Source: Alcaligenaceae bacterium
Lineage (GTDB): Bacteria > Pseudomonadota > Gammaproteobacteria > Burkholderiales > Burkholderiaceae_B
Direction of reading: 5' to 3'
Length of the DNA: 39,451 nt
NCBI GenBank assembly: GCA_029263615.1
Contig: JAJUFT010000016.1
Location: 1-39,451, forward strand
The notes beneath the pieces were generated by a model that saw nothing but the letters and a program-made list of their open reading frames with translations, was not told the origin of the DNA and ran no database searches. Of the stretch, positions 25,774 through 33,396 are shown in pieces. The position numbers and the translations under genes were made by a program. Numbering within the stretch: position 1 is the first letter of the stretch; every line of letters begins with the position of its first letter.

Positions 25774-26553
25774 TCAAACCGTGCTGAGGAAGTTCTTCAG
25801 GAAGTCGCGCGTGCGTTCTTCCCTGGGTTCCCCGAAGACCTGCTCGGGCGGTCCCTCTTCCACGATGCGCCCCTTGTCGAAGAAACAGACGCGGTCCGAC
25901 ACGCGCTTGGCAAACTGCATTTCGTGGGTCACCAGCAGCATGGTCAGATCGTGCTCCTCCGCCAGGCGTTGAATCACGGTCAGCACTTCACCCACGAGCT
26001 CCGGGTCGAGCGCCGAAGTGGGTTCATCGAACAGCATGATGTTGGGGCGCATGGCCAGGGCGCGTGCAATGGCGACGCGCTGTTGCTGGCCGCCCGACAG
26101 CTGGCTGGGATATTTGTCCGCCTGGTCGCTCAGACCGACCAGTTCCAGATATTCTTCAGCACGTTGATTGGCTTCCTGTTTGGAAAGCCCCAACACGTGG
26201 ACGGGGGCTTCCGTGATGTTGCGACGCACCGTCATATGCGGGAACAGGTTGAACTGCTGGAAGACCATGCCCATTTCCTTGCGCATGTCCCGCAGATGCG
26301 CCTCGCTGGCGGGCACTCTTTCGCCATTGCGTTCCTCGTGCCATAGCGGCCGACCCGCCACGCGGATGAAACCGTCGTCGATGGTCTCCAGCGTCATGAG
26401 AATGCGCAGGACGGTGGACTTGCCCGAGCCGGAAGGGCCGATGATGCTCACTTTCTCGCCCTTGCGGACTTCAAAATCGAGCTCGTCCAGTACGGTGACA
26501 GGCCCGAAGCGCTTGACCACCTTTTCAAAGCGGATGATGGCGTCGTCGTTCAT
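25774..26553 (-). CDS. ehuA: Ectoine-type ABC importer, ATP-binding protein
   Basis: A 259-residue ABC ATPase for polar amino acid/compatible solute uptake. Walker A is GPSGSGKST (39-47), the Q-loop is at Gln99-Gln100, the signature LSGGQQQ starts at 152, and Walker B is [14 protein letters not shown] (172-185), followed by a switch histidine in [10 protein letters not shown]. The inserted segment [21 protein letters not shown] (residues 67-87; this exact stretch is characteristic of EhuA) and [18 protein letters not shown] support the EhuA assignment over general amino acid ATPases. Its start overlaps the ehuD stop by 4 bp, and it is the last gene of ehuBCDA. Confidence 0.85.
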   Translation of the reverse strand: MNDDAIIRFEKVVKRFGPVTVLDELDFEVRKGEKVSIIGPSGSGKSTVLRILMTLETIDDGFIRVAGRPLWHEERNGERVPASEAHLRDMRKEMGMVFQQFNLFPHMTVRRNITEAPVHVLGLSKQEANQRAEEYLELVGLSDQADKYPSQLSGGQQQRVAIARALAMRPNIMLFDEPTSALDPELVGEVLTVIQRLAEEHDLTMLLVTHEMQFAKRVSDRVCFFDKGRIVEEGPPEQVFGEPREERTRDFLKNFLSTV

Positions 26554-27242
26554 TTCAGGGGAATTCCTCGTTTGGGCAACCGTGTATCCAGATAGCGGAT
26601 GGCTGCCGCAGCGACCAGGGTGAGGACCAGATAGATCAGGCCCACCATGGAAAGCGGGATCAGGTAGTTGAAGGTGCGGTCGCCGATGATCTTTGCCACA
26701 TTCAGCATTTCCAGCACCGCGACCACCGAAAGCAGTGGCACATCTTTCATGATGGACACCAGGTAGTTGCCCAGGGCCGGAATGATGCGGGGGATGGCCT
26801 GTGGCAGCACCACCACCAAAAAGCTGCGTCGGGGGGAGAGATCCAGTGCCCGCGCGGCCTCATGCTGGCCAAGGGGAACCGATTCAATGCCCGCGCGATA
26901 CACCTCGGAGGTGTAGGCGCTGTACTGCAGTCCCAGGGCGAGCGCCCCCGTCATGAAGGCCGGCAACACGATGCCGTATTCGGGCAGGACGTAGTAGAGG
27001 AAGAACAGTTGAACCAGCAGGGGGGTGTCGCGGATGAATTCCGTGATGAATCGCGCCGGCCAGGAGATCAGGCGCAGGGGAGACGCCTTCAGACCGGCCA
27101 AAATCAGACCCAGAAGCAGGGCGATGAAGAAGCCGACCACCGTTGCCTGCAGCGTGACGACCAGGCCCTTCATCAGAATGGGCAGGATGGACAGGGCGAA
27201 GGCCCAGTTGCTGGAGGTGTCCCAGGCAATTCCCAGCAGCAT
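26550..27242 (-). CDS. ehuD: Ectoine-type ABC importer, permease EhuD
   Basis: A 230-residue inner-membrane permease of the HisMQ/GlnP type with about five membrane segments. The N-terminal [20 protein letters not shown], the [20 protein letters not shown] segment and the coupling EAA loop ([20 protein letters not shown] then [14 protein letters not shown]) are visible. It would pair with EhuC to form the pore for the solute delivered by EhuB. It starts 1 bp after the ehuC stop and overlaps ehuA by 4 bp, so all are translated together. Confidence 0.85.
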   Translation of the reverse strand: MLLGIAWDTSSNWAFALSILPILMKGLVVTLQATVVGFFIALLLGLILAGLKASPLRLISWPARFITEFIRDTPLLVQLFFLYYVLPEYGIVLPAFMTGALALGLQYSAYTSEVYRAGIESVPLGQHEAARALDLSPRRSFLVVVLPQAIPRIIPALGNYLVSIMKDVPLLSVVAVLEMLNVAKIIGDRTFNYLIPLSMVGLIYLVLTLVAAAAIRYLDTRLPKRGIPLK

Positions 27243-27243
27243 G

Positions 27244-27915
27244 TCAGGCCCTCCCTGCGCGCCAGCGCCCGACCGAGCGCTCCAGCAACATCATGAGCGC
27301 CGAAAGAACCAGGGCCATGCCGAAATACATGAATAGCAACAATGTATAAACGGTGGTGCTGTCCTGGGTGAAGTTGCGGATCTGCTCAGCACGGAAGGTC
27401 ATGTCGCCCAAACTGATGAGGGACACCAGGGCAGTGTCTTTGAGATTCTGAACGGCCAGGTTGCCGAAACTGGGGAGCATTTCCGGAATCGCCTGGGGAA
27501 GGGTGATGCGCCAGAGCGTCTGCCGGGGAGTGAAATCCAGCGCCTTGGCGGCCTCGTGCTGGCTCACCGGCACCGACTGCACGGCGCCGCGCACCACCTC
27601 AGCCCCGTAGGCACCGATATTCAGGCTGAGGGCCAGCGTGCCCGCCACCATGGGGGGCAGCCGCCAGTCCAGGCCGAGCAGCTGACCCACCAGGGGCAGG
27701 GCGAAGTACAGCCAGAAGAGCTGCACCAGCAATGAGGTGCCCCTGAAGACTTCGATCATCGAGACCGAGAACCCTTTGAGCAGCCAGTGGTTGGACATTC
27801 TTCCCAAGCCGAATGCAAAGGCGAAGAAGCCGCCCAGCAGGGTGGAATAGAAGGTCAACTGTGCAGTGACCCACGCTCCCTCCAGCAGGGGCGGCAAATA
27901 CGTCAACCAGGTCAT
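27244..27915 (-). CDS. ehuC: Ectoine-type ABC importer, permease EhuC
   Basis: A 223-residue permease of the same type as EhuD, with LLEGAWVTAQLTFYSTLLGG at the N-terminus, EVFRGTSLLVQLFWLYFALP, and the EAA coupling loop SQHEAAKALDFTPRQTLWRI with LPQAIPEMLPSFGNLAVQ. The second of the two pore subunits. It begins 6 bp after the ehuB stop. Assignment as C rather than D is by gene order and FWLYFALP motif. Confidence 0.85.
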   Translation of the reverse strand: MTWLTYLPPLLEGAWVTAQLTFYSTLLGGFFAFAFGLGRMSNHWLLKGFSVSMIEVFRGTSLLVQLFWLYFALPLVGQLLGLDWRLPPMVAGTLALSLNIGAYGAEVVRGAVQSVPVSQHEAAKALDFTPRQTLWRITLPQAIPEMLPSFGNLAVQNLKDTALVSLISLGDMTFRAEQIRNFTQDSTTVYTLLLFMYFGMALVLSALMMLLERSVGRWRAGRA

Positions 27916-27921
27916 GAGGGT

Positions 27922-28782
27922 TTAGCCGGCGCAGAGCTGTTCTGTTGTGCGTTGGGTCGATTCGCTGGCGTCGGTATCGCTGAACCCGTAGGAAGAGAGA
28001 ATTTCCTGCCACTGAGGCGTCTGCTTGAACTTCGCGAGCTCCTCGCTCACGGCGTCACGCAGGGATTGCGAATCCAGTGAGAACGTGAACCCGCCCCAGC
28101 TGCGTACCGGCTCGCCGTTGATGACGGGGTCGGTGAAGTTGGCGGCGGCCTCGACACCCTTGCCCTGCTTGGCCAGCTCGCTGACCGTCAGACTGGTGGC
28201 GGCATAAGCGGCGGCGCGCCCCGTCGATACCGTGGAAATGGCATCGGCGTTGTTGGAGATCGTGACCATCCGGTTCTCCGGAACGCCCAGCGCCTGCAGC
28301 ATTTCGAGTTGATCCGCGCCCGCCATGATGGCGACTTTGTGTTCGGACTCGGCGAAATTTTGGTAGCTGTGCAGGTCGTTGGGGTTGCCCTCGGCCACCA
28401 GCAGCCCTTCGCCATAGGAGGTATTCGGTTCAGAGAACAGGACCTGCTTGCAGCGCTCGGGAAGGATGGCCATTTCGGCCGCCACCATGTCGAAATGGTT
28501 GGCCCGCAGGCCGGGGATGAGGGAGCTGAAGCTGGTCGTGATCCATTCAATCTTGTCGATGCCCAGTTGCTTCATGACTTCACGGGCGACATCCGGGCCG
28601 GCTCCCTTGGCTTCCCCGTTCATATCCACATAGCCGTAGGGAATCTCATTGGCAACCGCGATACGGATATGACCGCGCTGTTTGATGTCTTCCAGCGAGG
28701 CGGCAGCGACCCCTCCGGCGAAAGAGGCGAGTGCGACACTCAGCGAGAGCGCCGTGGCGAGTCGGGATGGTTTCAGGGACAT
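27922..28782 (-). CDS. ehuB: Ectoine-type ABC importer, substrate-binding protein EhuB
   Basis: A 286-residue periplasmic binding protein. A signal peptide covers residues 1-27 or so (ALSLSVALASFAGGVAAA). The mature part has IAVANEIPYGYV, GAGPDVAREVMKQLG, LIPGL and PERC, and ends in a Cys-containing tail as in Sinorhizobium EhuB, where Glu21, Phe24, Tyr60, Phe80 and Arg85 hold ectoine. By alignment from memory these are Glu46, Tyr49, Phe85, Ala105 and Arg110 here, so one aromatic wall is missing and the ligand may differ slightly. The frame is open to 28863, but ATG 28782 has AGGAG upstream and starts the signal peptide. First gene of the importer operon. Confidence 0.85.
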   Translation of the reverse strand: MSLKPSRLATALSLSVALASFAGGVAAASLEDIKQRGHIRIAVANEIPYGYVDMNGEAKGAGPDVAREVMKQLGIDKIEWITTSFSSLIPGLRANHFDMVAAEMAILPERCKQVLFSEPNTSYGEGLLVAEGNPNDLHSYQNFAESEHKVAIMAGADQLEMLQALGVPENRMVTISNNADAISTVSTGRAAAYAATSLTVSELAKQGKGVEAAANFTDPVINGEPVRSWGGFTFSLDSQSLRDAVSEELAKFKQTPQWQEILSSYGFSDTDASESTQRTTEQLCAG

Positions 28783-28804
28783 GGTCCGCTCCTGTTCTTG
28801 TGTA

Positions 28805-28818
28805 TTCTTTCGAAAGAA
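28805..28818. promoter_or_regulatory. Perfect 14-bp palindrome in the ehuB leader
   Basis: TTCTTTCGAAAGAA is fully palindromic. It lies about 10-23 bases after the predicted ehuB transcription start and 23 bases before the ehuB ATG, a roadblock position for a repressor. Confidence 0.5.
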
Positions 28819-28833
28819 ATCATTCAGAAAAAA

Positions 28834-28863
28834 ATCATACACCGAATAATTATTCGAGCTCAA
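28834..28863 (-). promoter_or_regulatory. Predicted ehuBCDA promoter
   Basis: On the minus strand TTGAGC (28863-28858) and TATGAT (28839-28834) are separated by 18 bp, giving a start near 28827. The -10 matches 5/6 and the -35 4/6. The spacer is almost filled by a palindrome (28843-28856). Confidence 0.5.
28843..28856. promoter_or_regulatory. Perfect 14-bp palindrome inside the ehuB promoter
   Basis: CGAATAATTATTCG is fully palindromic and lies between the predicted -35 and -10 of ehuBCDA, a typical repressor operator position. A one-mismatch half-site, CGAATCATT, is present at 23858-23866 in the leader of the MarR gene, which hints at a shared regulator. Confidence 0.55.
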
Positions 28864-29025
28864 ATGAATCGTCGGGAAGCCCGATCAGGCGATACCTGGC
28901 TGGCCGCTCCTGCGGAGGGAGGTTTTAGGGAGGTTTTGCTGAGCGCAGGGGCAAACCCCGTTCCCGAGCCCTTCCTCATCGCGGGAAACGATGTCGAAAT
29001 TCGGAAACAGGGGTCAAAAAAATGA

Positions 29026-29054
29026 TTGGCAAGTGTTGCACTGCATGGTAGGAT
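29026..29054 (+). promoter_or_regulatory. Candidate promoter of the aroG leader
   Basis: TTGGCA (29026-29031; 5/6) and TAGGAT (29049-29054; 4/6) with a 17-bp spacer. If used, transcription would begin at about 29061, almost on the leader-peptide ATG (29062), so the message would be leaderless. Alternatively AGGA at 29050-29053 is the Shine-Dalgarno and the promoter lies further upstream. Confidence 0.4.
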
Positions 29055-29061
29055 GATTTCC

Positions 29062-29148
29062 ATGCGTACCATTTTTCAGTTTTTCTTCTTTTACTTTTAT
29101 GCTTTTCCAAAGCCGCTGGTGGAGGAAGGGAACGCTCGTACGCACTGA
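29062..29148 (+). CDS. Phe/Tyr-rich leader peptide of the aroG attenuator
   Basis: A 28-codon open frame too short for normal gene calling, between the ehu operon and the DAHP synthase gene. Residues 5-15 read FQFFFFYFYAF: seven Phe codons and two Tyr codons in total, in a 28-residue peptide. This is the hallmark of pheL-type leader peptides, whose translation speed reports charged tRNA-Phe (and here perhaps tRNA-Tyr). AGGA at 29050-29053 is a possible ribosome site 8 bases upstream; an in-frame ATG at 29053 is less likely. The stop TGA (29146-29148) is followed by an intrinsic terminator at 29166-29201 and then aroG. The peptide itself probably has no function beyond being translated. Confidence 0.85.
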   Translation: MRTIFQFFFFYFYAFPKPLVEEGNARTH

Positions 29149-29181
29149 AAACAGTCGAAATTCCCAAAAAGCCGCCAGCGG
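29113..29181 (+). promoter_or_regulatory. Antiterminator pairing of the aroG leader
   Basis: CCGCTGGTGG (29113-29122, within leader-peptide codons 18-21) can pair over 10 bp with CCGCCAGCGG (29172-29181), with one G-U pair. The second strand is also the left arm of the terminator, so the two structures exclude each other. A ribosome delayed at the first Phe codons (29074-29091) would leave the first strand free and favour read-through. Confidence 0.7.
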
Positions 29182-29201
29182 AAAGCTAGGCGGCTTTTTT
29201 T
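29166..29201 (+). terminator. Attenuator (intrinsic terminator) before aroG
   Basis: GCCGCCAGC (29171-29179), loop GGAAA, GCT, one bulged A, GGCGGC (29189-29194), followed by seven T; the flanking A-run at 29166-29170 can extend the stem. It sits 18 bases after the leader-peptide stop and 40 bases before the aroG start, the place expected for an attenuator. Confidence 0.88.
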
Positions 29202-29240
29202 GTATCCGCCGCGCTGCTGGCCAACCCAATGGAGCTTACC

Positions 29241-30335
29241 GTGTCGCACAATACTGATGACTTGCGAATCCGAGAAATCAAGGAACTGTCCCCGCCTTCC
29301 CACATCATGCGTGAGTTTCCTTGTACGCCGGACATTTCCCAGGTGGTCTACGGTGCTCGTCGCGCAGTGCACAACATCCTGAATGGCGAGGATGACCGGC
29401 TCGTGGTGGTCATTGGCCCATGCTCCATCCACAACACTGAAGCGGCGCTCGACTATGCACGTCGCCTTGCGGAACAGCGCAAGCTGCACGCCGGCGAACT
29501 GGAAATCATCATGCGGGTGTACTTCGAGAAGCCTCGCACCACGGTGGGCTGGAAGGGGCTCATCAATGACCCCAACCTCGATGGCAGCTTCAATATCAAT
29601 AAGGGACTGCGCACGGCGCGCGAACTGCTGATTCAAGTCAACGAACTGGGGTTGCCGGCCGGCTGCGAGTTCCTCGACATGATCACGCCGCAATATATTG
29701 CCGACCTGGTGGCCTGGGGCGCCATTGGGGCACGCACCACGGAAAGTCAGGTTCATCGTGAGCTCGCGTCGGGCCTGTCGTGCCCGGTCGGGTTCAAGAA
29801 TGGCACGGACGGGAACACGAAGATCGCCATCGACGCCATGATGGCCGCTTCCCAGCCCCACCATTTCCTTTCCGTCACCAAGGGCGGGCATTCCGCCATC
29901 GTGTCTACTGTGGGCAACAAGGACTGTCATGTCATTCTGCGTGGCGGCAAGGCCCCCAATTACGATGCCGAAAGCGTCAACGCAGCCGCCGAGATGATCT
30001 CCAAGGCCGGGGTGCTGCCGCGCTTGATGATCGACGCCAGCCATGCCAACAGCTCCAAGGATTACCGCAAGCAGCCCGAGGTGCTGGAAGATGTCTGCCA
30101 ACAGATGGAAGCCGGCAGCGACTACATCTTCGGTGTCATGGTCGAAAGCAACCTGGTGGCCGGCCGTCAGGACCTTGTGGACGGTCAGCCGCTCACCTAT
30201 GGTCAGAGCATCACCGATGGCTGCATCGACTGGGACACTTCGGTGGCGGTGCTCAACCGTCTGGCCGAGGCGGTCAAGCGTCGCCGCGCCCGTGCGTCGC
30301 AATCCGCAAATGCCCTGATCGGCAGTGCGGCCTAA
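29241..30335 (+). CDS. aroG: 3-deoxy-7-phosphoheptulonate (DAHP) synthase, AroG type
   Basis: A 364-residue class I alpha DAHP synthase, which condenses phosphoenolpyruvate and erythrose 4-phosphate in the first step of aromatic amino acid synthesis. Blocks: DDLRIREIKEL, VVVIGPCSIHN, MRVYFEKPRTTVGWKGLIND, ARTTESQVHRELASGLS, GFKNGTDG, SVTKGGHSAIV, RGGKAPNYD and IDASHANSSKD. ATG 29229 has no ribosome site, while GTG 29241 has GGAG six bases upstream and gives an N-terminus the same length as E. coli AroG before DDLRI, so GTG is chosen. The upstream Phe/Tyr attenuator implies transcription control by phenylalanine (or tyrosine) supply; whether the enzyme is Phe-inhibited is likely but not proven here. 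Confidence 0.95.
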   Translation: MSHNTDDLRIREIKELSPPSHIMREFPCTPDISQVVYGARRAVHNILNGEDDRLVVVIGPCSIHNTEAALDYARRLAEQRKLHAGELEIIMRVYFEKPRTTVGWKGLINDPNLDGSFNINKGLRTARELLIQVNELGLPAGCEFLDMITPQYIADLVAWGAIGARTTESQVHRELASGLSCPVGFKNGTDGNTKIAIDAMMAASQPHHFLSVTKGGHSAIVSTVGNKDCHVILRGGKAPNYDAESVNAAAEMISKAGVLPRLMIDASHANSSKDYRKQPEVLEDVCQQMEAGSDYIFGVMVESNLVAGRQDLVDGQPLTYGQSITDGCIDWDTSVAVLNRLAEAVKRRRARASQSANALIGSAA

Positions 30336-30356
30336 AACAGTTAGTATCGTTACAAA

Positions 30357-30385
30357 CCCCCGCGCGCCGTTGGCGTGGCCGGGGG
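30357..30385 (+). terminator. GC-rich hairpin after aroG
   Basis: CCCCC (30357-30361) pairs with GGGGG (30381-30385), with an inner CGCGCC/GGCGTG stem around a GTT loop. It begins 21 bases after the aroG stop. No T-run follows, so it may pause or partly end transcription. Confidence 0.45.
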
Positions 30386-30431
30386 AGGCGTGCCGCAAGG
30401 CGCGTATGCAGAATCACATAGGACATACAGC

Positions 30432-31862
30432 GTGAGTGCCATTTCAGTTCAGAGCCGCCGGCGCAACGTCCCGGCGGGTTTCCTAGAGGCTTTGAGCGAA
30501 CGTTTCGGCGAGCGCTTCTCCACCGCCGATGCCGTGCGCGAACACCATGGGCGAGACGAATCCCCGTATCCGGCCATGTTGCCCGATGCCGTGGTCTTCG
30601 CCCAGACCACGGAAGAAGTCGCCTGGGTGGCCGCGCACTGCAACCGGCATGGCGTGCCGCTCATTCCGTACGGGGCGGGTTCTTCACTAGAAGGGCATCT
30701 GCTGGCGGTGCAGGGCGGCGTTTCGCTCGACCTCTCCGGCATGAACCGCATCGTGGCGGTTCATCCTGAAGACTTCACCGTGACGGTCCAGGCCGGCGTC
30801 ACGCGCAAGCAGCTGAACGAAGAGATCCGCGACACGGGCCTGTTCTTTCCCATTGACCCGGGGGCCGATGCCAGCCTGGGCGGTATGGCGGCAACCCGTG
30901 CGTCGGGCACGAACGCGGTGCGCTACGGCACCATGCGCGAGAACGTGGTGTCCCTGAAAGTCGTCACGGCCGATGGCCGCATCATCGAAACATCCAGCCG
31001 GGCGCGCAAGTCATCGGCCGGCTACGACCTGACCCGCATCTTCGTGGGCAGCGAGGGCACACTGGGCATCATCACCAAAGTCACGGTGCGGCTCTATCCC
31101 CAACCCGAAGCCATTTCCGCTGCCATCTGCAATTTCCCCGACCTTCGCTCTGCCGTGCAGTGCGTGATCGAGGTCATCCAGATGGGCGTGCCCGTGGCGA
31201 GGGTGGAATTCATGGATTCCATCGCGGTTCGCGCCACCAACGCCTACAGCAAACTCGATCTCAAGGAGTCGCCTCTGCTGCTCTTTGAATTTCACGGCAG
31301 CCCGGCGGGGGTGCGTGAACAGGCGGAAGTGGTGCAGGACATTGCCCGCGAAAACGGAGGGGAAGACTTCGCCTGGGCCGAGCGGCCCGAAGACCGCAGC
31401 AAACTGTGGACGGCCCGGCACAATGCCTATTTCGCCGGCCTTCAGCTGCGTCCCGGCTGTCGCGCCAGCACGACCGACGTCTGCGTGCCCATCTCGCGGC
31501 TGGCGGAATGTGTCACGGAAACGGCGGAAGAGCTCGACAAGGCCAGTTTCCCTTACACCATCGTCGGGCATGTGGGCGATGGCAACTTCCACGTCCTGAT
31601 GCTGCTGGACCCGGACAATCCTGCCGAATTCCAGGAATCCGAAGCGCTGAACCGTCGTCTGGTCGAGCGAGCCATTCGCATGGGGGGCACCTGCACCGGT
31701 GAACATGGCGTGGGGCTGCACAAGATGGCCTTCATGGAAGCCGAGCACGGCCGGGATGCCCTCGATCTGATGGCGGCGCTCAAGCAGGCCTTCGATCCCA
31801 ACGACATCCTGAATCCGGGCAAGATCATTCCCTCCGGACACAATCTGGAGCTCGTCGCCTGA
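30432..31862 (+). CDS. FAD-linked D-2-hydroxyacid (D-lactate type) dehydrogenase
   Basis: A 476-residue vanillyl-alcohol-oxidase-fold flavoprotein, closest in motif to the LDHD/D-lactate dehydrogenase (cytochrome) group. The FAD-binding PCMH domain has LIPYGAGSSLEGH, FPIDPGADASLGGMAATRAS and FVGSEGTLGIIT. The C-terminal cap and catalytic region show HVGDGNFHVLM and GGTCTGEHGVGLHKM. It likely oxidises D-lactate or another D-2-hydroxyacid and passes electrons to a quinone or cytochrome. The frame is open to 30375; GTG 30432 is chosen for AGGA 8 bases upstream. It is followed by glcD after 37 bp and resembles it, so the two probably arose by ancient duplication and work on related acids. Confidence 0.87.
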   Translation: MSAISVQSRRRNVPAGFLEALSERFGERFSTADAVREHHGRDESPYPAMLPDAVVFAQTTEEVAWVAAHCNRHGVPLIPYGAGSSLEGHLLAVQGGVSLDLSGMNRIVAVHPEDFTVTVQAGVTRKQLNEEIRDTGLFFPIDPGADASLGGMAATRASGTNAVRYGTMRENVVSLKVVTADGRIIETSSRARKSSAGYDLTRIFVGSEGTLGIITKVTVRLYPQPEAISAAICNFPDLRSAVQCVIEVIQMGVPVARVEFMDSIAVRATNAYSKLDLKESPLLLFEFHGSPAGVREQAEVVQDIARENGGEDFAWAERPEDRSKLWTARHNAYFAGLQLRPGCRASTTDVCVPISRLAECVTETAEELDKASFPYTIVGHVGDGNFHVLMLLDPDNPAEFQESEALNRRLVERAIRMGGTCTGEHGVGLHKMAFMEAEHGRDALDLMAALKQAFDPNDILNPGKIIPSGHNLELVA

Positions 31863-31899
31863 CAATTCCTTCCGGCGACATAACGGTGGTGAGAGTCTC

Positions 31900-33387
31900 A
31901 TGAGCACTCATGTTTCTCATTCTGCGATGTCTGCCGATTTCCAAGGATTGCTCAAGCGCCTGGGCCAGCGCTTGCCCACACATTGCATCCTGACACGTCG
32001 CGAAGAAACGCGGCCGTTCGAGTGTGATGGCTTGTCGCTTTTCCGGGAGGCACCGCCGGTGGTGGTGCTGCCCGAAGACGAGGCGCAGGTTGTAGAAGTC
32101 GTCCAGGCCTGCCGGGCCTTCAACATCCCCATCGTTGCCCGCGGCGCCGGCACGGGCTTGTCGGGCGGTGCCACCCCGCACGCGCGGGGCGTGCTGCTCG
32201 GCCTGTCCAAGCTCAACCGCATTCTCAAGATTGATGTCGATGCCGCCACTGCCGTGGTCGAGCCGGGCGTGCGCAATCTGGCCATTTCCGAAGCGGCTGC
32301 CCCGTTCGGGCTGTACTACGCACCCGATCCCTCCAGCCAGATTGCCTGCTCGATTGGCGGCAATATTGCCGAGAACTCCGGCGGGGTGCATTGCCTGAAA
32401 TACGGGCTCACGGTTCACAACGTTCTGCGAGTCCGGGCAGTGACCTCCGATGGCGAGATCGTGGAACTGGGCTCGGATGCGCCGGATGCTCCCGGGCTTG
32501 ACCTGCTGGCGGCCTTCATCGGTTCGGAAGGCATGCTGGGCATCGTCACCCAGGCGACGGTGAAACTCATTCCCCGACCCGTCTGTGCCCGTGTCATCAT
32601 GGCCAGTTTCGCTTCCGTGGAAGCCGCCGGCGATGCGGTTGCGAACATCATCGCCACGGGCATCGTGCCGGCGGGGCTGGAAATGATGGACAAGCGTGCC
32701 ACGCAGATGGTGGAGCCCTTCGTGCAGGCTGGGTACGATCTCGCGGCCGAGGCCATCCTGCTGTGTGAATCCGACGGCACTCTGGAGGAGGTCGAAGACG
32801 AGATCTCGCGCATGCAGGCCGTGTTCGTCGCGGCGGGCGCCACGCGACTCCAGGTCTCTGCCAGCGAAGAAGAGCGCCTTCGCTTCTGGGCGGGCCGCAA
32901 GAATGCCTTCCCGGCGGCCGGGCGGGTGTCACCCGACTACTACTGCATGGACGGCACCATTCCCCGCCGCCATCTGGCGCGCGTGTTGACGGCCATCGCC
33001 AACATGGAAACGGAATTCGGCCTGCGCTGCGCCAATGTCTTCCATGCGGGTGACGGCAACCTGCACCCCCTCATTCTGTTCGACGCCAAGATTCCCGAAG
33101 AAGTGGAGCGGGCAGAACGTTTCGGAGCCGCCATTCTCGAACTCTGCGTGGAAGTCGGTGGCACCATCACCGGCGAGCACGGGGTGGGGATCGAGAAAAT
33201 CAACCAGATGTGTGTGCAGTTCACGCGGCAGGAGCTGGATTTCTTCCTGGCGCTCAAACAGGGGTTTGATCCGCATGGTCTGCTGAACCCGGAGAAAGTC
33301 ATCCCCACACTGGCGCGCTGCGCAGAGTACGGTCGCATGCATGTGCATGCAGGCGAATTGCGGTTCCCTGAACTTCCACGTTTCTAA
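31900..33387 (+). CDS. glcD: Glycolate oxidase subunit GlcD
   Basis: A 495-residue FAD subunit of glycolate dehydrogenase (oxidase), which converts glycolate to glyoxylate at the inner membrane face. The PCMH domain has IVARGAGTGLSGGATPH, YYAPDPSSQIACSIGGNIAENSGG and FIGSEGMLGIVTQ, and the C-terminal part has NVFHAGDGNLHPLI and GGTITGEHGVGIEKI. Length is that of E. coli GlcD (499). It starts 37 bp after the D-lactate-type gene, and glcE follows 9 bp after its stop, so all three are likely co-transcribed. Confidence 0.93.
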   Translation: MSTHVSHSAMSADFQGLLKRLGQRLPTHCILTRREETRPFECDGLSLFREAPPVVVLPEDEAQVVEVVQACRAFNIPIVARGAGTGLSGGATPHARGVLLGLSKLNRILKIDVDAATAVVEPGVRNLAISEAAAPFGLYYAPDPSSQIACSIGGNIAENSGGVHCLKYGLTVHNVLRVRAVTSDGEIVELGSDAPDAPGLDLLAAFIGSEGMLGIVTQATVKLIPRPVCARVIMASFASVEAAGDAVANIIATGIVPAGLEMMDKRATQMVEPFVQAGYDLAAEAILLCESDGTLEEVEDEISRMQAVFVAAGATRLQVSASEEERLRFWAGRKNAFPAAGRVSPDYYCMDGTIPRRHLARVLTAIANMETEFGLRCANVFHAGDGNLHPLILFDAKIPEEVERAERFGAAILELCVEVGGTITGEHGVGIEKINQMCVQFTRQELDFFLALKQGFDPHGLLNPEKVIPTLARCAEYGRMHVHAGELRFPELPRF

Positions 33388-33396
33388 GGAAAGCGA

